Shown: positions 46,644 through 61,596, counted from the first letter of the stretch. The stretch is 64,000 nucleotides of DNA from Pochonia chlamydosporia 170 (GCF_001653235.2 NC_035796.1:1984001-2048000), one strand, 5' to 3'. Notes: generated by a model from the letters alone, not told the origin. Numbers and translations are program-made.

Positions 46644-48536
46644 GCGGCCACTTGACCTGCATACAAAAAATAACGGCGTTTGGGGTAAAATGGGTTTCGG
46701 CAATTTTTGAGGATATACCAATCAATGTTATGCGATAATGAGAAGCCTTGATAAGAGGACCCAACTGGATTCGTGCTGGTCTGGGTAACACCTCTCTACC
46801 GGTAACCGACTGCTCTTGTAGTTTATGAAGCAGCTGGTTCTGAGAGACGGTGCCCTCAATACATCAATATAACTGATGACCTTTTTACTCCTGCCACTGT
46901 CGTATCCTCATGAGTCCGGTCGTGACATTTTTGGTGTATTGGCGCTACCTGTCCCCAACGATTGCTATGCCCATTGTACTATGATTCAAGACTCATGCGT
47001 GCCGTAAATACTCGGTGTGTCTATATCCCGAGAGAATCGGGCCAGCAATCAATGTGAAGGCTCCCAATCTGACTATTGTAGCAAGGCTGGCAGATTGGCA
47101 TATCTGCACTGCATACCCAGCGGGGGCCACTAATAAATGAATATTGGAAGTTGTGCTCCCTGCAGCAAGCCAAGCAGCGAAGTTGAGTTAATACAGATGG
47201 GACAGGGGCCCAATAAGGCCAACGGCAAGCGGTGTGAATGCACCTTTCACAAGGGCGGCCGGAGATGACCATGATCAATGCAGCCTCAAAAGGCCCATCC
47301 ACCTCACCGAGGCATATCGCAAGCACAAAGGCATACATAACGCCTTATCCTCTCGTAATTTGCCAGGTGGAGGATAGCCCTTGGATCTGCATGAACGACC
47401 ATTCTTGGGGTTTCTTTTCGAGCAGCCAAGGCTGGGCAATCAAAGTGTGGGAGAGCGGCAGTCGGAGCGGTCTAGCTGCTTTCGGCAACATTCCCCAGTC
47501 TCTGAATCTGTTGCAAATTGAAGAAGGTCGCCAGGTCGTCGCAGTGTCTTGTTTCACAATCGAGGCCAAAACAGACGCAGCAATCGTTGCAACGTGGTCG
47601 CTGCGAACCAGTTGGCTGCGAGCATTTTGGCGTTTGCCATTGGCGTTATGGCGCAGGCTGTAGTTCGTGTTGACGTCCGAGTTTGATTGTTTTTGTGGTC
47701 AGCCTGCATTCGAGACGGATTTGCTGACGCCAGGTGGCAAAAGTAGAGTCTGATCACACAGAAGTTTGCTCAGAGATACTCCGTACAGAGCACAATCAAC
47801 TGTAATGTCATAGCGTACCCAGAGTGCCTGGTGATGCACATTCAAGGTGCGGCGTCGCCCAAGTCGTAGGAAACTAGCTGAGTTGAATTGTGGCTTTTCC
47901 AAACCACCTCACAGCCTTCTTGCACGTGCAGGTCTTCTACATTGTTTTCGGTCGTTGCTTCCATCTTTAGTATCACTCATTGTTCCTCGACGTTCGTTCT
48001 TTCCTTGTGAATATTGAACACTTCTTTCACCCGCTTCCCCTAACTCTCTCTCCTGCATGCACCGATCCCAACCGAGGCGTGCTCATCAACCTTGACACAC
48101 ACACACCACACATACATCGCCCATGCAACAAACAAGTGGAGCCTGCCGCGTGAAAGGGGAATAAGACCCTAACCTCCATCGAACTGCCCAGGAGACAACT
48201 AACGGAGCTCCAGTCGCATGAGAAAGTTGTTGATGGTTGCCTTGCACTACTCTGGTCCAGCCCAGTCTTGTTCATTTCCATTCCTCGTTGGAGCACGTCC
48301 CCTGCTGCAGCATCAAAGCCCAAACGCGTTTGCGGTGGGTTGTCTATTGTCGCTGTCATTTGGAGCACACCCAACTTCTTCAGGCTGGTTTGATTCGATA
48401 GCTGTCTGAACAACTGGCACCCAGGAAGACGCTGCATCTGTGGCGCCACGGCTCGGCGATCTAACTCCTTTATTCTTTTACAACACACTTATCTTTTCGT
48501 TGCATTCCGCATATTACCGCCTCACCTCCCAACGAA
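46644..48536. other. Gene-free region
   Basis: 1.9 kb. The frame at 47238-47663 (plus, 141 aa) has an ATG but no domain, and its Trp/Ser-rich composition is unconvincing. A TACTCCGTAC word is at about 47777. The 500 bp before 48537 is pyrimidine-rich and probably leader of the coiled-coil gene. Confidence 0.45.
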
Positions 48537-50478
48537 ATGTCAGCTGTATCCAAGAAACCCCCTTCCGGCGGTGTGGGCCGAGTATCTGCTTCAGAAGGAG
48601 TCGCGGCATCAGAAGCACCCTCCCCATCACGAAACACCACCTCGAGACCTTCGACAACAACTGGGCACGTCCGCACAAGATCAGTTCGCAGTGGTACCCC
48701 CGTTTCTGCTCGCGCCGCTGCAGTCCGAAGAGACTCTTCCGATTCTCGGGCTGAGACTGCCTCCATTGTTGAGGATCTCCAGCAGCGTCTGGAAAAGGAG
48801 GAAAAGCTGTCAGAACAACACAAGAAACAGTCTGAAGTGCTCCAATCAAAGCTTGACGAGGCGCTGAAGGACGCCAGCAAGTGGGAGGAGAAGCTCCACG
48901 AGAGTGACGAGCAACTTGAGAGTCTTCGTAACGAGAAGAGAGAGGCTACACGTCAAATCCGCGAAATGGAAACCATCTACGAAGCCGAGCGAAGCGCCAT
49001 CTTGAAGGAAAAGGAAGAGTTGGCAAATAGAGAAGAAGAAATGCAGACCGTCATCCAACGGTTGAAGGACAGCCTGGCACAAAGAAATAACTCTGATGAG
49101 GATAACAGGCCATCAAGACAAGGTAAAGAATCATTCCACTGATCACAATCATTTCTCTGTCTATTGCCGACTTTTGGCGCCTTTGTTGCACAACCGCGCT
49201 AACCATGTTCCTTTCTTATTGCTAGGCAACTCATCACCGTCCCTTGACGGCGGCAGCTTTGCGCCACCCTCTTCAGTGCAACGCAGCGACTCGCGAAACA
49301 ACTCAAAACTCATACTTCAAAAGGACAAGTTGATTGAATCCTTGCGATTGGAGCTCGCTGAGGCTCAGATTAAACTGGTCGAGTCAGAGAACCAAGGCGG
49401 TGGCAGATTACAAGAGGTTGAGCGTCTCCTCATGGAAGCTCGCATGGCCAACGCACGTCTCATGGAAGACAACGAGAGCTACCAATTACTGCTTCAGGAA
49501 AAGACGCTTAAGGGCGACTTTGGTCAAAGTGACTTTAGCTACATGAGCGGTGGTGCCAACCAAGACGCGCTCAATGCTTTGGAAGGCAAGACTGGCGGCT
49601 CGAGCTTGGCCGACGAGCTATCCGATGCCACCGAAGCCGAAAGCGAGGCTTACCGTCGACTGGAGGCTGAGCTGAAGTCCATGAAGGAGCAGAACAAGGC
49701 TCTCACGCTGTATATTAACAAGATCATCGAGCGCCTACTGCAACACCAAGACTTCGAGTCCATCCTAGACCAGTCTGGAGAGGTCAAGACTGGTCCGATA
49801 GACACAAACAAGGACTTGCCTGCACCACCAGGCGCTGACAAGCAGGCAAACGGTGCGGCCGCGCTGCTCCAGCGAGCCAAGTCCATTGCAGTCGGAACTG
49901 GGAAGCCAAAGCCGAGGCCGCTGTCATTTATGCCATCTGCTGCCAACTCAGCTCATACTGATCCGGAGACGGCTCCCAGCATTCCTATTGGGAATCTCGG
50001 AAGATCTTCCAGCACGAGACGATCGCGTCCGCAGAGCGATCAGTTCACTGGAGCTGCAAGTCTCGTCAGCCAGATGTATAAAGGACCAGACGGCCCAGCG
50101 TCGCCACCTCTGGGTAACCCACGACATTCGCATACTTTCTTTGCCGCTCCAAATATCACGGGCAACCCGAATGCCACGGCCCGCTACCCCAGCGGGAGTC
50201 AAGCATCGTCTGGAAACTTCCCGGGCATGAGGAGCGAGACGTCAAGCATCAGCGGCGATTCTGGTGATTTGTCTACTTCAACGCCCCCATCGCAGTCACC
50301 ACCTCGATCACACAGTGACAAGCAGACAACTTTCGCAGGCGGAAAGCCCCGTCCCTTGAGACTGGTCCAGGAGAATCAAGATGTTGTCAAGGACAACAAG
50401 CGAGCAAGCTGGTACACAGGCTGGAGCTGGGGCGGTAAGAAAGACGAAGCCCAACCTGGGCCAGCCATTCCCGAATAA
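48537..50478 (+). CDS. Coiled-coil protein of unknown function
   Basis: Exons 48537-49122 and 49226-50478 (103-nt intron, phase 1) encode 612 aa. Residues 1-75 are disordered and Ser/Thr/Arg-rich. Residues about 75-190 form a long Glu/Lys-rich coiled coil (DLQQRLEKEEKLSEQHKKQS onward). A second coiled-coil region at about 220-340 contains LILQKDKLIESLRLELAEAQ and ALTLYINKIIERLLQHQDFE. The C-terminal 230 residues are disordered with SP-rich stretches, closing with KRASWYTGWSWGGKKDE, an aromatic patch that may be a membrane or protein contact. No motor, membrane segment or enzyme domain is visible. It is probably a scaffold or tether, but I assign no family. Confidence 0.85.
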
Positions 50479-53400
50479 AGGTTAGACAACAGGATTTGTA
50501 ACATGATTGCGTCTTTTGGTTTTATTGTATTCTTTGGACGAACAAGAGGACAAGGGCCTGCAGAGCAGCTCAAACGGCGTCTATGGTGTCTTATCCTTGG
50601 GTTCTTGCATTTTGAGATAATGTTTATGTCACCGTAACGCGGAGGTCTGTTTGGCATACCAAGTCATTTTTGGATTGGGGAGGGTGGTTATTCACATTGG
50701 CGCGCAAAAGGTTCGATATACGCGCAGATGACGTACAAACAAAACGAATACAGAGACATGAAGAACTTGGGCGCGTATGGTTAGATGTACGAGTTTTTTT
50801 TACGATGGTAGATATTGACACGAATGGTACTACGGGATAAATGGGGTACTGCTATGTTTTTGGGCCTGATTTTTTGTAGTCTTCCGCTGTGCAGGGTAAC
50901 TTGTATGGCTGCTGGAGGATACTTTATCTTGCCCTTTGTGCTTTTGTTGTATTCTTTGGTATTATGTCGTATTGATGGGCGTCGTGGTTCTGGTTATGTC
51001 GCATTATGAGGTGCTTTGGATCCCTTGGCGACCAGTTGAGCAGTGCCAACGTATATAGATAATAATCTCAGTATTACCCTGCCGATTCGTTGTTGCATCT
51101 ATTTTCGAATATTGTTGGAAATGAATGTACCCTAGAGTAGGAGTCTGGGACTCAAGTTGTGCAACTTTTGAAATGATTGCGGGTTAACCAATCATCATCG
51201 ACAAGACAGTCACGATACTTGCGGAATTTACAGATGAGCCCAGCTTACCCAGTCCTGTACCAGAGCACATAGGAGATATCTACCAGTTGAGACGGAAGGA
51301 AATATTGATCCTGCCAGATCAAATGACGTCTTCTACAGGGTAGTGACGCGGCGACTCCCATGTCAGTCGCCCACCACCACGTTTCTGGGCGCCAACCTCG
51401 TGGCACAACCACAACAACTTATAAGAAATGGCCTTTTTGAGCAGCTGATGCTGTCATGCCGATCTTAATTCGTCATCACTTATTGTACATCGCCCGCCGG
51501 TATCACCACTCCATGACAAAGGTAGCACATGGGAAACCGGTTCTAACAGCTAGAGTAGCAGGATGTCGAAGCACGAATGGGATTACAACCAAAAATTCAC
51601 TCTGGTGTGGATGGGACGGACAAAGTGCGAGGCGTAACGCTCCCGAGAGCGGCCCGTCCCACAAGTTGGAGAGCAAAACAAAAGCAGACATACCAGACGG
51701 AGTACCGTGGTGGTGATTGTTTTAGGTGCCGCCATGTTGGGTGCCATTGCAGCCTTACGAAGATGCATGCAGTGGGAACATGACTGCATCTCTGGGGTGC
51801 ATGGCCAACAAGGCTGTTGTTGTGGCAGTGTGTCAGTGGTTGTGAGAGATTTCATTTCGCCGTCGAGGTAGCAAGGACCAGATAGTTTTCTTGCTCTGCC
51901 CTCCTATCCTCAACAGAACTGCCCGTGCTACTCGGGGACTTTCTCTCGACCAGCCGAACGAACCGGAATAAAACGCACAAGGCCGAGCGAGTGCTTGAGA
52001 CAGGCAGGTCTAACCTGTATGCAGGGTGTGTGTCTCCGACGATCCCGACATATCGCATCAAATAGACGTGCTGGAGGTGAACGAGACGGCGAGGTTCGTC
52101 GTCTGAGCCATGAACACACAGGTTTAATCGCCTTCACCGTGAATGTCTGGGGTAGTGACAGCAATACCTCATATTCGGGGTGTTCCAGCACTGAGTCAAC
52201 CCAACTTCCCTGCGTCAGCGAATGCATGAGAAAGAACAGGTTCCCCTCTCCTATGGAAAGCATCCAGTGCGAAAGAGCAGGGTCAGGTCAAACGAGATGC
52301 CAGGATCTGTCTGACCTTTGGCTGTTTTCGCAAATAAAAGAAATTTATCCCGCCAGTAACTTGACCCGGTTACAGGTTTCCAACGACGCTGGGCATCAAC
52401 ACGGGCACAACAAGTCCTCACCGCCAACAATGCTCAAAGTCGAGTAAACAAAAGCTCTGAATGATGGACGACACAGGGTGTCAGACTGGGGTGCAGGATT
52501 GCCCGCAGGAGCAGAGGCTGTTCTGCTCAGATACTTGTTTGTTGATCCGGTTGACGTGCGGCAAGCATCTGCTTCCAGTCTGGCTATCTGAAGAAGCATC
52601 TGCAGTCCTCGTTGGTCAGTTGTGTGCAGTGCAGTTTTGCCCCAGGAACAGAAACAAGCAACAGTTAAGTGACTTGACGAATATGAACCTCTGTTGGAGT
52701 ATCATTGGACTGTGATGGTGGCTGATGGCGGATGCCCACCACCAGAGCCCCTGGTCCCATGCCTAAACAGTCCACAGCCGACAAGTGCTGTATCGTGTCG
52801 ACATCTTACAGGCCGACATCTGCTGGACTTTCATCCTGCTTTTTGGTTTGATCTTTCTGACATGCCTTTTTGTCGGATGATGGAGGCGCTTTCCGCCTCG
52901 CCAGGGCCATCTGTCGGTCAAGTAATGCGCTGGCCCTTATTATTTGACAGTTGGCGGTTTGCATCGACCGACTCTTATCAATGAGGCAGTTGTATGCCAT
53001 GATATTTCCTTGTACGGATGTTCCGGCGAAAAAAACGCCCAGGGACAAAACGTGGCAATTTGTAAATTCTCCTCAACAAAGCATGGGGTAGGCCCGGAGA
53101 ATCAGAAGCCAACGGGGGTCTCACATTGATGCCGAACAGCGAGTCTCCAGCATTGGCTAGCATGGCCTCCTTACTCCATATGTGCATCGGCCAACTTGGA
53201 TGCTATGAGTCGAACCAAGGTGCGACTGAATTTCACTGCCTCGGGAAGCACTCCGTTCACCGGTCGCAGCCAACTCGGAGCAATTGCTACGGGATGGTTA
53301 ATTGCTGTCGCTCACTTGATACGCACCACAACATATCAAAATGACTTGCGTTCAGCGATACGGCTGGGAATTGTCTCGTTGCCTGTGAGGGTCGATGAGC

Positions 53401-56370
53401 TTTACAACGACACAAGTATCCAAGATTCGTATTCGGTTGGGTGGTCATTGATAGTTGGAGCGTCCAGTACTCTGTTTGATGTGGATGAGACTGAACACTC
53501 CCACCAACGGTCCTGCGCCGCGTAACGCTCACCGCCAGCGAGAAGTGATAATGGCAGATATGTCCTGCTCTACAGTCTGTGGCCAGAGGTATTTGGACAT
53601 ATCCAAGTATACACTAACGCAGCTCAATATGGCTCAGAACACAACGCTATATGCGATACCTTTCCTTGTTTAAATACCTTTGACCGCCCACTGTAGGTAG
53701 AGTGCATGTCGAAAACGCAGCAACAGACTGGCGCAGAGATTGATCATGTGGTCGATTTCCCCCAAATGAAACATGCGATATTGACCTGTGTGCTAGAGGT
53801 TCTTACATCAAATAATGATAAAAGTGGTCGTTTGGAGGATATTAATGCCACACCAACAAGAATCAAGCTGAGACACCAGGAGGCAACATTGAACTAACCT
53901 TGGACATTAGGGCCGCCAGCAGATTCCCGCCTACTTTGGAGTTGGGACAGGTCGGACAAGGATGGCTGAGTCGGACAAATGATGGCCGCTCTCGCCCTAA
54001 CACAGCGCTCGAAGCACAACACTGGCGGTGGGGGCGAAAGCCTGGGTATATTGCCTGCGATGGGCGCTGTAGAGATGTCCCTGGCCTGGCTGACCATGTT
54101 GATCAGTCAGAGCCAAATATTGCTGACTCGGCAGGCGAGGGAACTTGGCGGGCAAGCTGGCTTGTTGCTGTGGCCTGTGGTCAAGAATAAGCCAGAATCC
54201 TTTAGTCTTGCCAGGCACAGTCGCGTGGAGTGCAGGTCGGTGACCGGGGGTTAATGACAGCAAAAGTGCTTTGAAAATGAGGTCGTTTGTGGCTTGATGC
54301 TGCCGTGACCATATTCCAGGAATACGGTACTGGTCGACATGCGACCCTTGATTCTGAGTGAGGACTCGTCATGTTTGCTTTTCTTGGCCGTTCTTCGGGA
54401 CTGTCTCTGGTCTCTGGACATGCAGCCCTCTGGGATGGCAGACTCAGTGGGCAGCCAGTTCGCTCCGAGGGTGTACCAATATTACTTAAAACGCAAGTCT
54501 TGACCTTCGAACCCGAATTCCTCCGTGCTTGCTTGGTTCTTTGTTCTACTTGAGCAAGATGGTTGAGGTGCATGGCTTCTCAAGCGAGGTCGACAGCACT
54601 GCCCAGGTGGATAATTCACACGTACTTGGCTCGAAGAGTTGGCGACGTTTGTGATCGGTTCAACCAAAACCTAAGCGTATTCACATGACAGACGGGGTAG
54701 TACATACCATCGTGGAGTCCGTTCACTGCAATAAGAAATCAAGTCTGGTAACTCCGTACTTGGTGCTCGGTAGGCTGAAGTTTGTGGTCGATGTGATGCA
54801 GAGCAACCTGGTGTGTTTCGTGGAGCACTTGATTACTGGGAGCTTCGACAACCTGGCACAGGACAAGTGAGGAAGGAGCAACCAGGGCAGCCGTAACTTC
54901 TACATGTGATCCAATACGAACTGTGTGCCTATTGGAGTACTGAGTACTGCACAAAGTCCTCCGTATGGCTAGAGGCAGCAAAGCACTAACACGTCCCGTC
55001 CCAGACTCCACGTCTACTTCAGGTACGTACTTGAGTACCCACTTGCATTTTGGACCCAAGCCAGGTCTTGGGGTCTGCATGTAGGAAAAAGCGCCGTGCA
55101 GTCTCCAACCCCGGCAGGTACCGTCAGACAGTTACAGGGGGCACGCTCCCTACAGACGAAACGAGCTGTAATTATTCAATGTAGCTTGCTCACTGGCGCA
55201 AAAGCTCAATGTCTGGTCTGGGTTGGTGTCTGGTTGGGCTCCGGTCAAGTATCATTGATCTCGCCCGTGGTTCTGGAACAGGGAACTGCGCACGCCTCAA
55301 GCTGCCACACCAAACACTTGCCGCTCCTTCCAGCCTGGCCAAACCAACCCAGCCCACATGGGTTGTTCGCTCCTGCTCTGACATGGACATCAATGCCAGC
55401 TCCTGCCATGTCATTCATGACCATGTCGACTTTATGAATTAATTGCTTATTGCCTCATGCACCGGCTACGGCCACTGGTGTCTTCTAAGTTCCATTCCAC
55501 TTCCAGTCCGCCCTGGAACCCTGGACTTCTCGCATCTTGTTTGGCTTCCACCGTCTTGAGTTATATTCCAAGGTTCCTGCCGGCCAGACTTTATCCACTG
55601 CGCATCACCATTGTGGTACTGGTACCACCATCAGCGAGCAGGGTCAGGGCCAGCGAGGTTTTTTCTTTGAGCGCGCTGCGGAGTGCAACCACTGTGGTCC
55701 GAAGGCAGAGACTGGAGGGATCAAGATTGTACCACCCACGCCGCCTTGCCTCCCCGCCAAACGCAAGTACCTTGCAGAGCGGCCACATCCTCAGTCTCTG
55801 TTCTGGAACCTGCGTCAAGACTCAACAGCGCCCACCAGACCGCCTTCCTTTACTCAACGACATCATCCTCTTCCTCCCGCACAGCAGGCTTTTTGCCAGA
55901 CAGCGTCAGAACAGACCAGACCAGACTCCATCCAGTCCACCCTCCAGTGTTCTGCCAGACTACTTCGTACACCAAGACTGGACGGAGAGTGCCACAGCAG
56001 GTCCCGGACCCCGGCGCATTGTGTCATTCGTCATTTGCTGTTCATCCTGTACACTCTGTGCTCAAACGTCCAATCCCCATCGCTTTCGCTGTTTTGCCCA
56101 CGCTTGCGAATCCAACTTGCAGAGTCCGCGCCTGGCTTGCAGGTCAAAACACACTCTCGCATTCTTCTTCTCTCGTTACGATCACGGTGCGAGTTTATTC
56201 CAGCAACAATATCCAACAGACGACGACGCAACTCGCTTCGGGCATCGTACCCTTCCTTGCCAACACTCGTGTCACCCGTGGCATCCGAGCTCGTACGACG
56301 TCCATGACGAGCCACCCACAATGACACTGTCCCTTCCCAACGCATCCAGTCGCCATTCTTGACCCCGTTG
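50479..56370. other. Large gene-free region with one inverted-repeat element and the VAC7 leader
   Basis: 5.9 kb, the longest gap. It holds element copy 4 (53573-53693). From about 55450 to 56370 the + strand is C/T-rich and open in all three forward frames (up to 301 codons). None of these has a domain, so I read it as a long leader or promoter of VAC7. TACTCCGTA-type words occur near 54751 and 54956. No other gene or RNA supported. Confidence 0.45.
53573..53693 (+). mobile_element. 121-bp inverted-repeat element, copy 4
   Basis: Same orientation as copy 1, beginning CAGTCTGTGG and ending CGCCCACTG, with TA at 53571-53572 and 53694-53695. Differs from copy 1 at many sites, a large share of them transitions, for example TTTGGAC in place of TTTAAAC. 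Confidence 0.87.
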
Positions 56371-59092
56371 ATGGCTGTACCTGTGGACATGCAAAGTTTG
56401 CAAAAACCACAGGACTCACTCACCATAATGGACAAGTCTTCTGCTGCGGCTGACGGTGCCGTCGGTACCGCCCAGTCCAGTAACAAGACCAACAACACAA
56501 CCGGCCCCAATGGTCCATCATTACCGCCGCCAAACAATTCTACAACTGCAAGCCAAACCTCGAAACAATCGTCGGCCGCCAACTCTGCTGCGCAATCACC
56601 TGCCGCTTCTCGAGATGGGTCACCGTCACGCCAACCACGCAGAGCAACATCGTCGACTAGACAGACAGGGAACAGATCCCGCAAGAACAGCCACCAGGAC
56701 ATGAGTCCCACACGACAACTTCGCCAAAGTAGCCAGGACCGAGGAACTCCCACCCGGACCTTGTCATCTACTACTACTCCGAACTTACGGCCTAATAGCA
56801 GAGAACCACCGCTGCATGCGCCAACACCGCAGAAGCCTTCTGCCATTCCGGATCTGAAGGATAGCCCCCGGTGGCCGGTATCTCCACGACTACGATCACC
56901 TCCACCGCAGCTTGGGCGACCTGGAGCGACAACTCCGACACGCCGTACCGAACAGGAAGCTCCTGCGATTAGCATTCAACGGCCGAGCCCCTCGCCGCAA
57001 GTATCAGATAGCCAAATTTCAGTATTGGACAGCGATACTGATGAATCCCATGCGCCTTCCGGGGTGCGGACTCCTGCTCGAGGACTGTTGGAGACTGTCC
57101 AGGAAGTGAGCCATAACAACTCGCCTGCACGACCTAACGACTCAGCGTTGTTGGATCAGGTGAAGGAAAAGTTGGCCGCTCCCGATAACCATTCTGACGG
57201 TGCCTTGAGCGACGGGGGTCGTACTCTGAAGTCCAAGATGAGCAACGCTACACAACAGAATGGAGCAGATAGTGGCACTATTAAGGCTGATTCAAGGAGA
57301 ACTAGCTCCGTTCCTCCACCACCCTTGGTCTCCAGGCAATCCAGTGCCCTGTCTACGAAGCAAGCCAAATCGAAGCCGGAGACGGGTTCAACACAGAGTA
57401 TGACAGTTGAGACCGAGACGGTCTCGAGTATTCCGCAAGTTGCCCTCACGACCGCTACAAAGGAAGGCGGCAATGGGACGTTGAAGGCCAAGCCGAGCAC
57501 GGAGACTATCAGGCCCAAAAAAGAAAAGAAGAGGACCACGAGGAAGCAACCAGCTGTAAATTCAGGTACAGGTAAGAAATCCTTATGCGCACACCCATTG
57601 TCCTAACAACTAGGCGATGGTAAGTGCAATGTATCATCATGGTTAGAGACTAACCGTCTGGATTACCCTCCGCTCAGCCTCTTCTAAAGCCGACAATTTC
57701 GAAGCCAAGATAGCCAGTGCTGTTGACGAAGCCAACACCTCTGATTCCGAAGAAACCTTTGTTTATGACTCAAACCCTCCAGACAACACCGAGAGGACAA
57801 ATCGGCGCTTCCACTCCCGGACCCCGAGCGCTACGTCCATGGCCAGCCAAGCTGACCGACAGAACTTGCGATCTATTTATGGTGTCATGGAAGGAGCCAG
57901 CCACGGGCCAGTTGCCAAGAAAAGCATGAAATTCGTCAACACCTTCAACGGCAATGCCAGTGACAGTCTCACTCCTGGAGATGAGGATGGTAAGGGAAGT
58001 GGACGCAGCGCTGGGGGATCGGCCCGGGGAACTGTTCGACACCACCATCACATTGGCCGCTGGGGTCGACAACCAGGAAATGGGCATGCTTCCCTTTTTG
58101 ACAATGAGTCTCCATTCCCCAATGCAGCCAAGTCCAAGTTCCCTTCTACTGCCAACAACCATAACTCTCGCAATTCCTCAAACCCACCAAGCCCCAGGAA
58201 TTTTCTCTCTACTCGGGGGCACCTGAACTCCAAACGGTCCAATATGCAAATGTCGTCCAGCTACGATTTGGACGAGACCACCGGCGCTGATGACGAGAGG
58301 ACGCCTCTAATCGGCACATTACGTTCGTCACGAGGCGGACGACGACGCGGACCTCATTCTCTTCGCCAAGCCGAATCCCAAACTTACACCAGACGGTCGT
58401 CGTATCTGAATCGTTTTGCCGCCTGCCTCGTTTTGACAATGATGCTCCTTCTTGTCATAACAGGGGCCATTGGGTTCATGTTTGCGACGTCTCAGCCCAT
58501 GACAGGCATTGAAATTGTGTCGATTAAGAACGTTGTCACAAGCGAGCAGGTATTGATGTTCGATTTGACCGTCAAAGCACACAATCCCAATATTGTTGTT
58601 GTTACGATTGACCACGCAAATTTGGAGATATTCGCCAAGTCTGAATATGGTGGGACTGACTCGGACTGGTGGAAATACCCTGACGGGCCAGATGACTTTC
58701 ACATTCAGGATGATCCTGCAAATGACCCGCCAACGGACCCGGGGGCAGGCGATGGGGATGACACCGACTCCAGACCCAACATTTTACTTGGACGTGTCAC
58801 CGAATTTGACAGTCCGCTCACGTTTGAAGGTTCCCTATTTCACCAAGGTACTTCTTCCTCGACGGGAGAGATGCAACTTCCAAATCCAGGCAATGGCACT
58901 TCTGGCGGTTCCGCACGATGGGATCGTATCTACCAGAATGAGTTTGACCTGATTGTAAAGGGAGTGGTGAAGTATAGCCTACCACTGAGTGCTCACATTC
59001 GCAGCGCAACAGTGTCCGGCAGGACAACCGTGAAGCCAAATTCGGCAAACGATCCTTCCCACAAGCCAAACAGTACCATTCTGGGCATATAG
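56371..59092 (+). CDS. VAC7: Vacuolar membrane protein Vac7, regulator of PI(3,5)P2 synthesis
   Basis: Exons 56371-57571, 57614-57619 (6 nt) and 57678-59092 give 873 aa; skipping the microexon gives 871. The first 400 residues are disordered, Ser/Pro/Thr-rich and basic. The conserved Vac7 segment FEAKIASAVDEA...SDSEETFVYDSNPPD follows the introns. A single membrane helix is at about 646-670 (RFAACLVLTMMLLLVITGAI). The C-terminal lumenal domain starts MTGIEIVSIKNVV and resembles the LEA-like fold of Vac7 (FDLTVKAHNPNIVVVTIDHA). Vac7 activates the Fab1 lipid kinase complex and thereby controls vacuole size and acidity. The start could also be 56428 (ATGGACAAG), 19 codons later. Confidence 0.9.
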
Positions 59093-60024
59093 CGTGCTGT
59101 AAGCAGTTTGGTACTGTGTCGAGGCTTACCACGACATCAAATTTTCTTTGTTGACACCTGTGTGTGTATCCTGTGTATTTTTGAGCGCAAATTGCATTGC
59201 ATGAGAAAAGAAAAAAGCGCTGGCGTTGGATTTTCACCCTCCAACTGCATCATGATTATGACCGATTCAAGGCTAGGAGAAGAAAATTGATTTCAGTTTA
59301 TGTTTTTAAGGTTGTTTTGGTTATAGATGGGCGAGAAGGTCCACACCACACACGCTCTGCACCGGAATGAGGAGACGCAAAGTATCGACCTAGAGTGAAG
59401 GAGCACAACGGGCCTTACACCCAATGCATCGGTCTGACATCAACAGGCCCCAGTGATACCACGGGAAGCTGGAACATACAAGCGACAAGAAGCGGAAATA
59501 CCATCTTTTATTTTGGGGGTGGGTAGGTTGTAAGGGGCTTATTGTTTTTGCTTTGAGTCTTTTGCTTCTATAGAAGACGAAAAGTGGCAACTACTATATT
59601 TGTAATTATAACGGGTTTATGAGCCAACAGACTCAGAGAAAAGGGAGATGCGGATTGGCCGAACATCTGGGCAAGGGCGAGGCCATGTATTCGGTGAAAC
59701 GGATGAAGAAAGTTGCTGGGGATTCTATCACAACAGAAAAAGATTGCAGATAAAGAATCAAGGAGTCACGGACTATTACCATGGTGTTGATGCACGCTCT
59801 GTAAGCTCATGCGGCCACCCACGACTGAGTTTAACGTAATATAGACAGTTGACGTGAATGATTAAACCCCCTGGTGCTCTATAGAAATGTAGGATTTCTT
59901 TTTCATTTACCCCAACCAGTAACGCCAGTCATGTCATCTTTCTGCAGGTGCAGCTCTAACACTCAATTTCCATCATATGCATCGTATCGCTCCCACTATG
60001 GAGAGAAGCAAAATATCAAGAGGC
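59093..60024. other. Convergent 3' regions of VAC7 and DIM1
   Basis: 932 bp between tail-to-tail genes, AT-rich. No gene or RNA recognised. Confidence 0.5.

Positions 60025-61596
<1,572 letters not shown>

Noticed and set aside
47238..47663. 141-codon plus frame
   Set aside because: No domain, composition like random sequence, no splice or neighbour support.
55457..56362. 301-codon open frame upstream of VAC7
   Set aside because: Low-complexity Ser/Pro/Arg composition from C/T-rich DNA, two other forward frames equally open, no domain; best read as leader.
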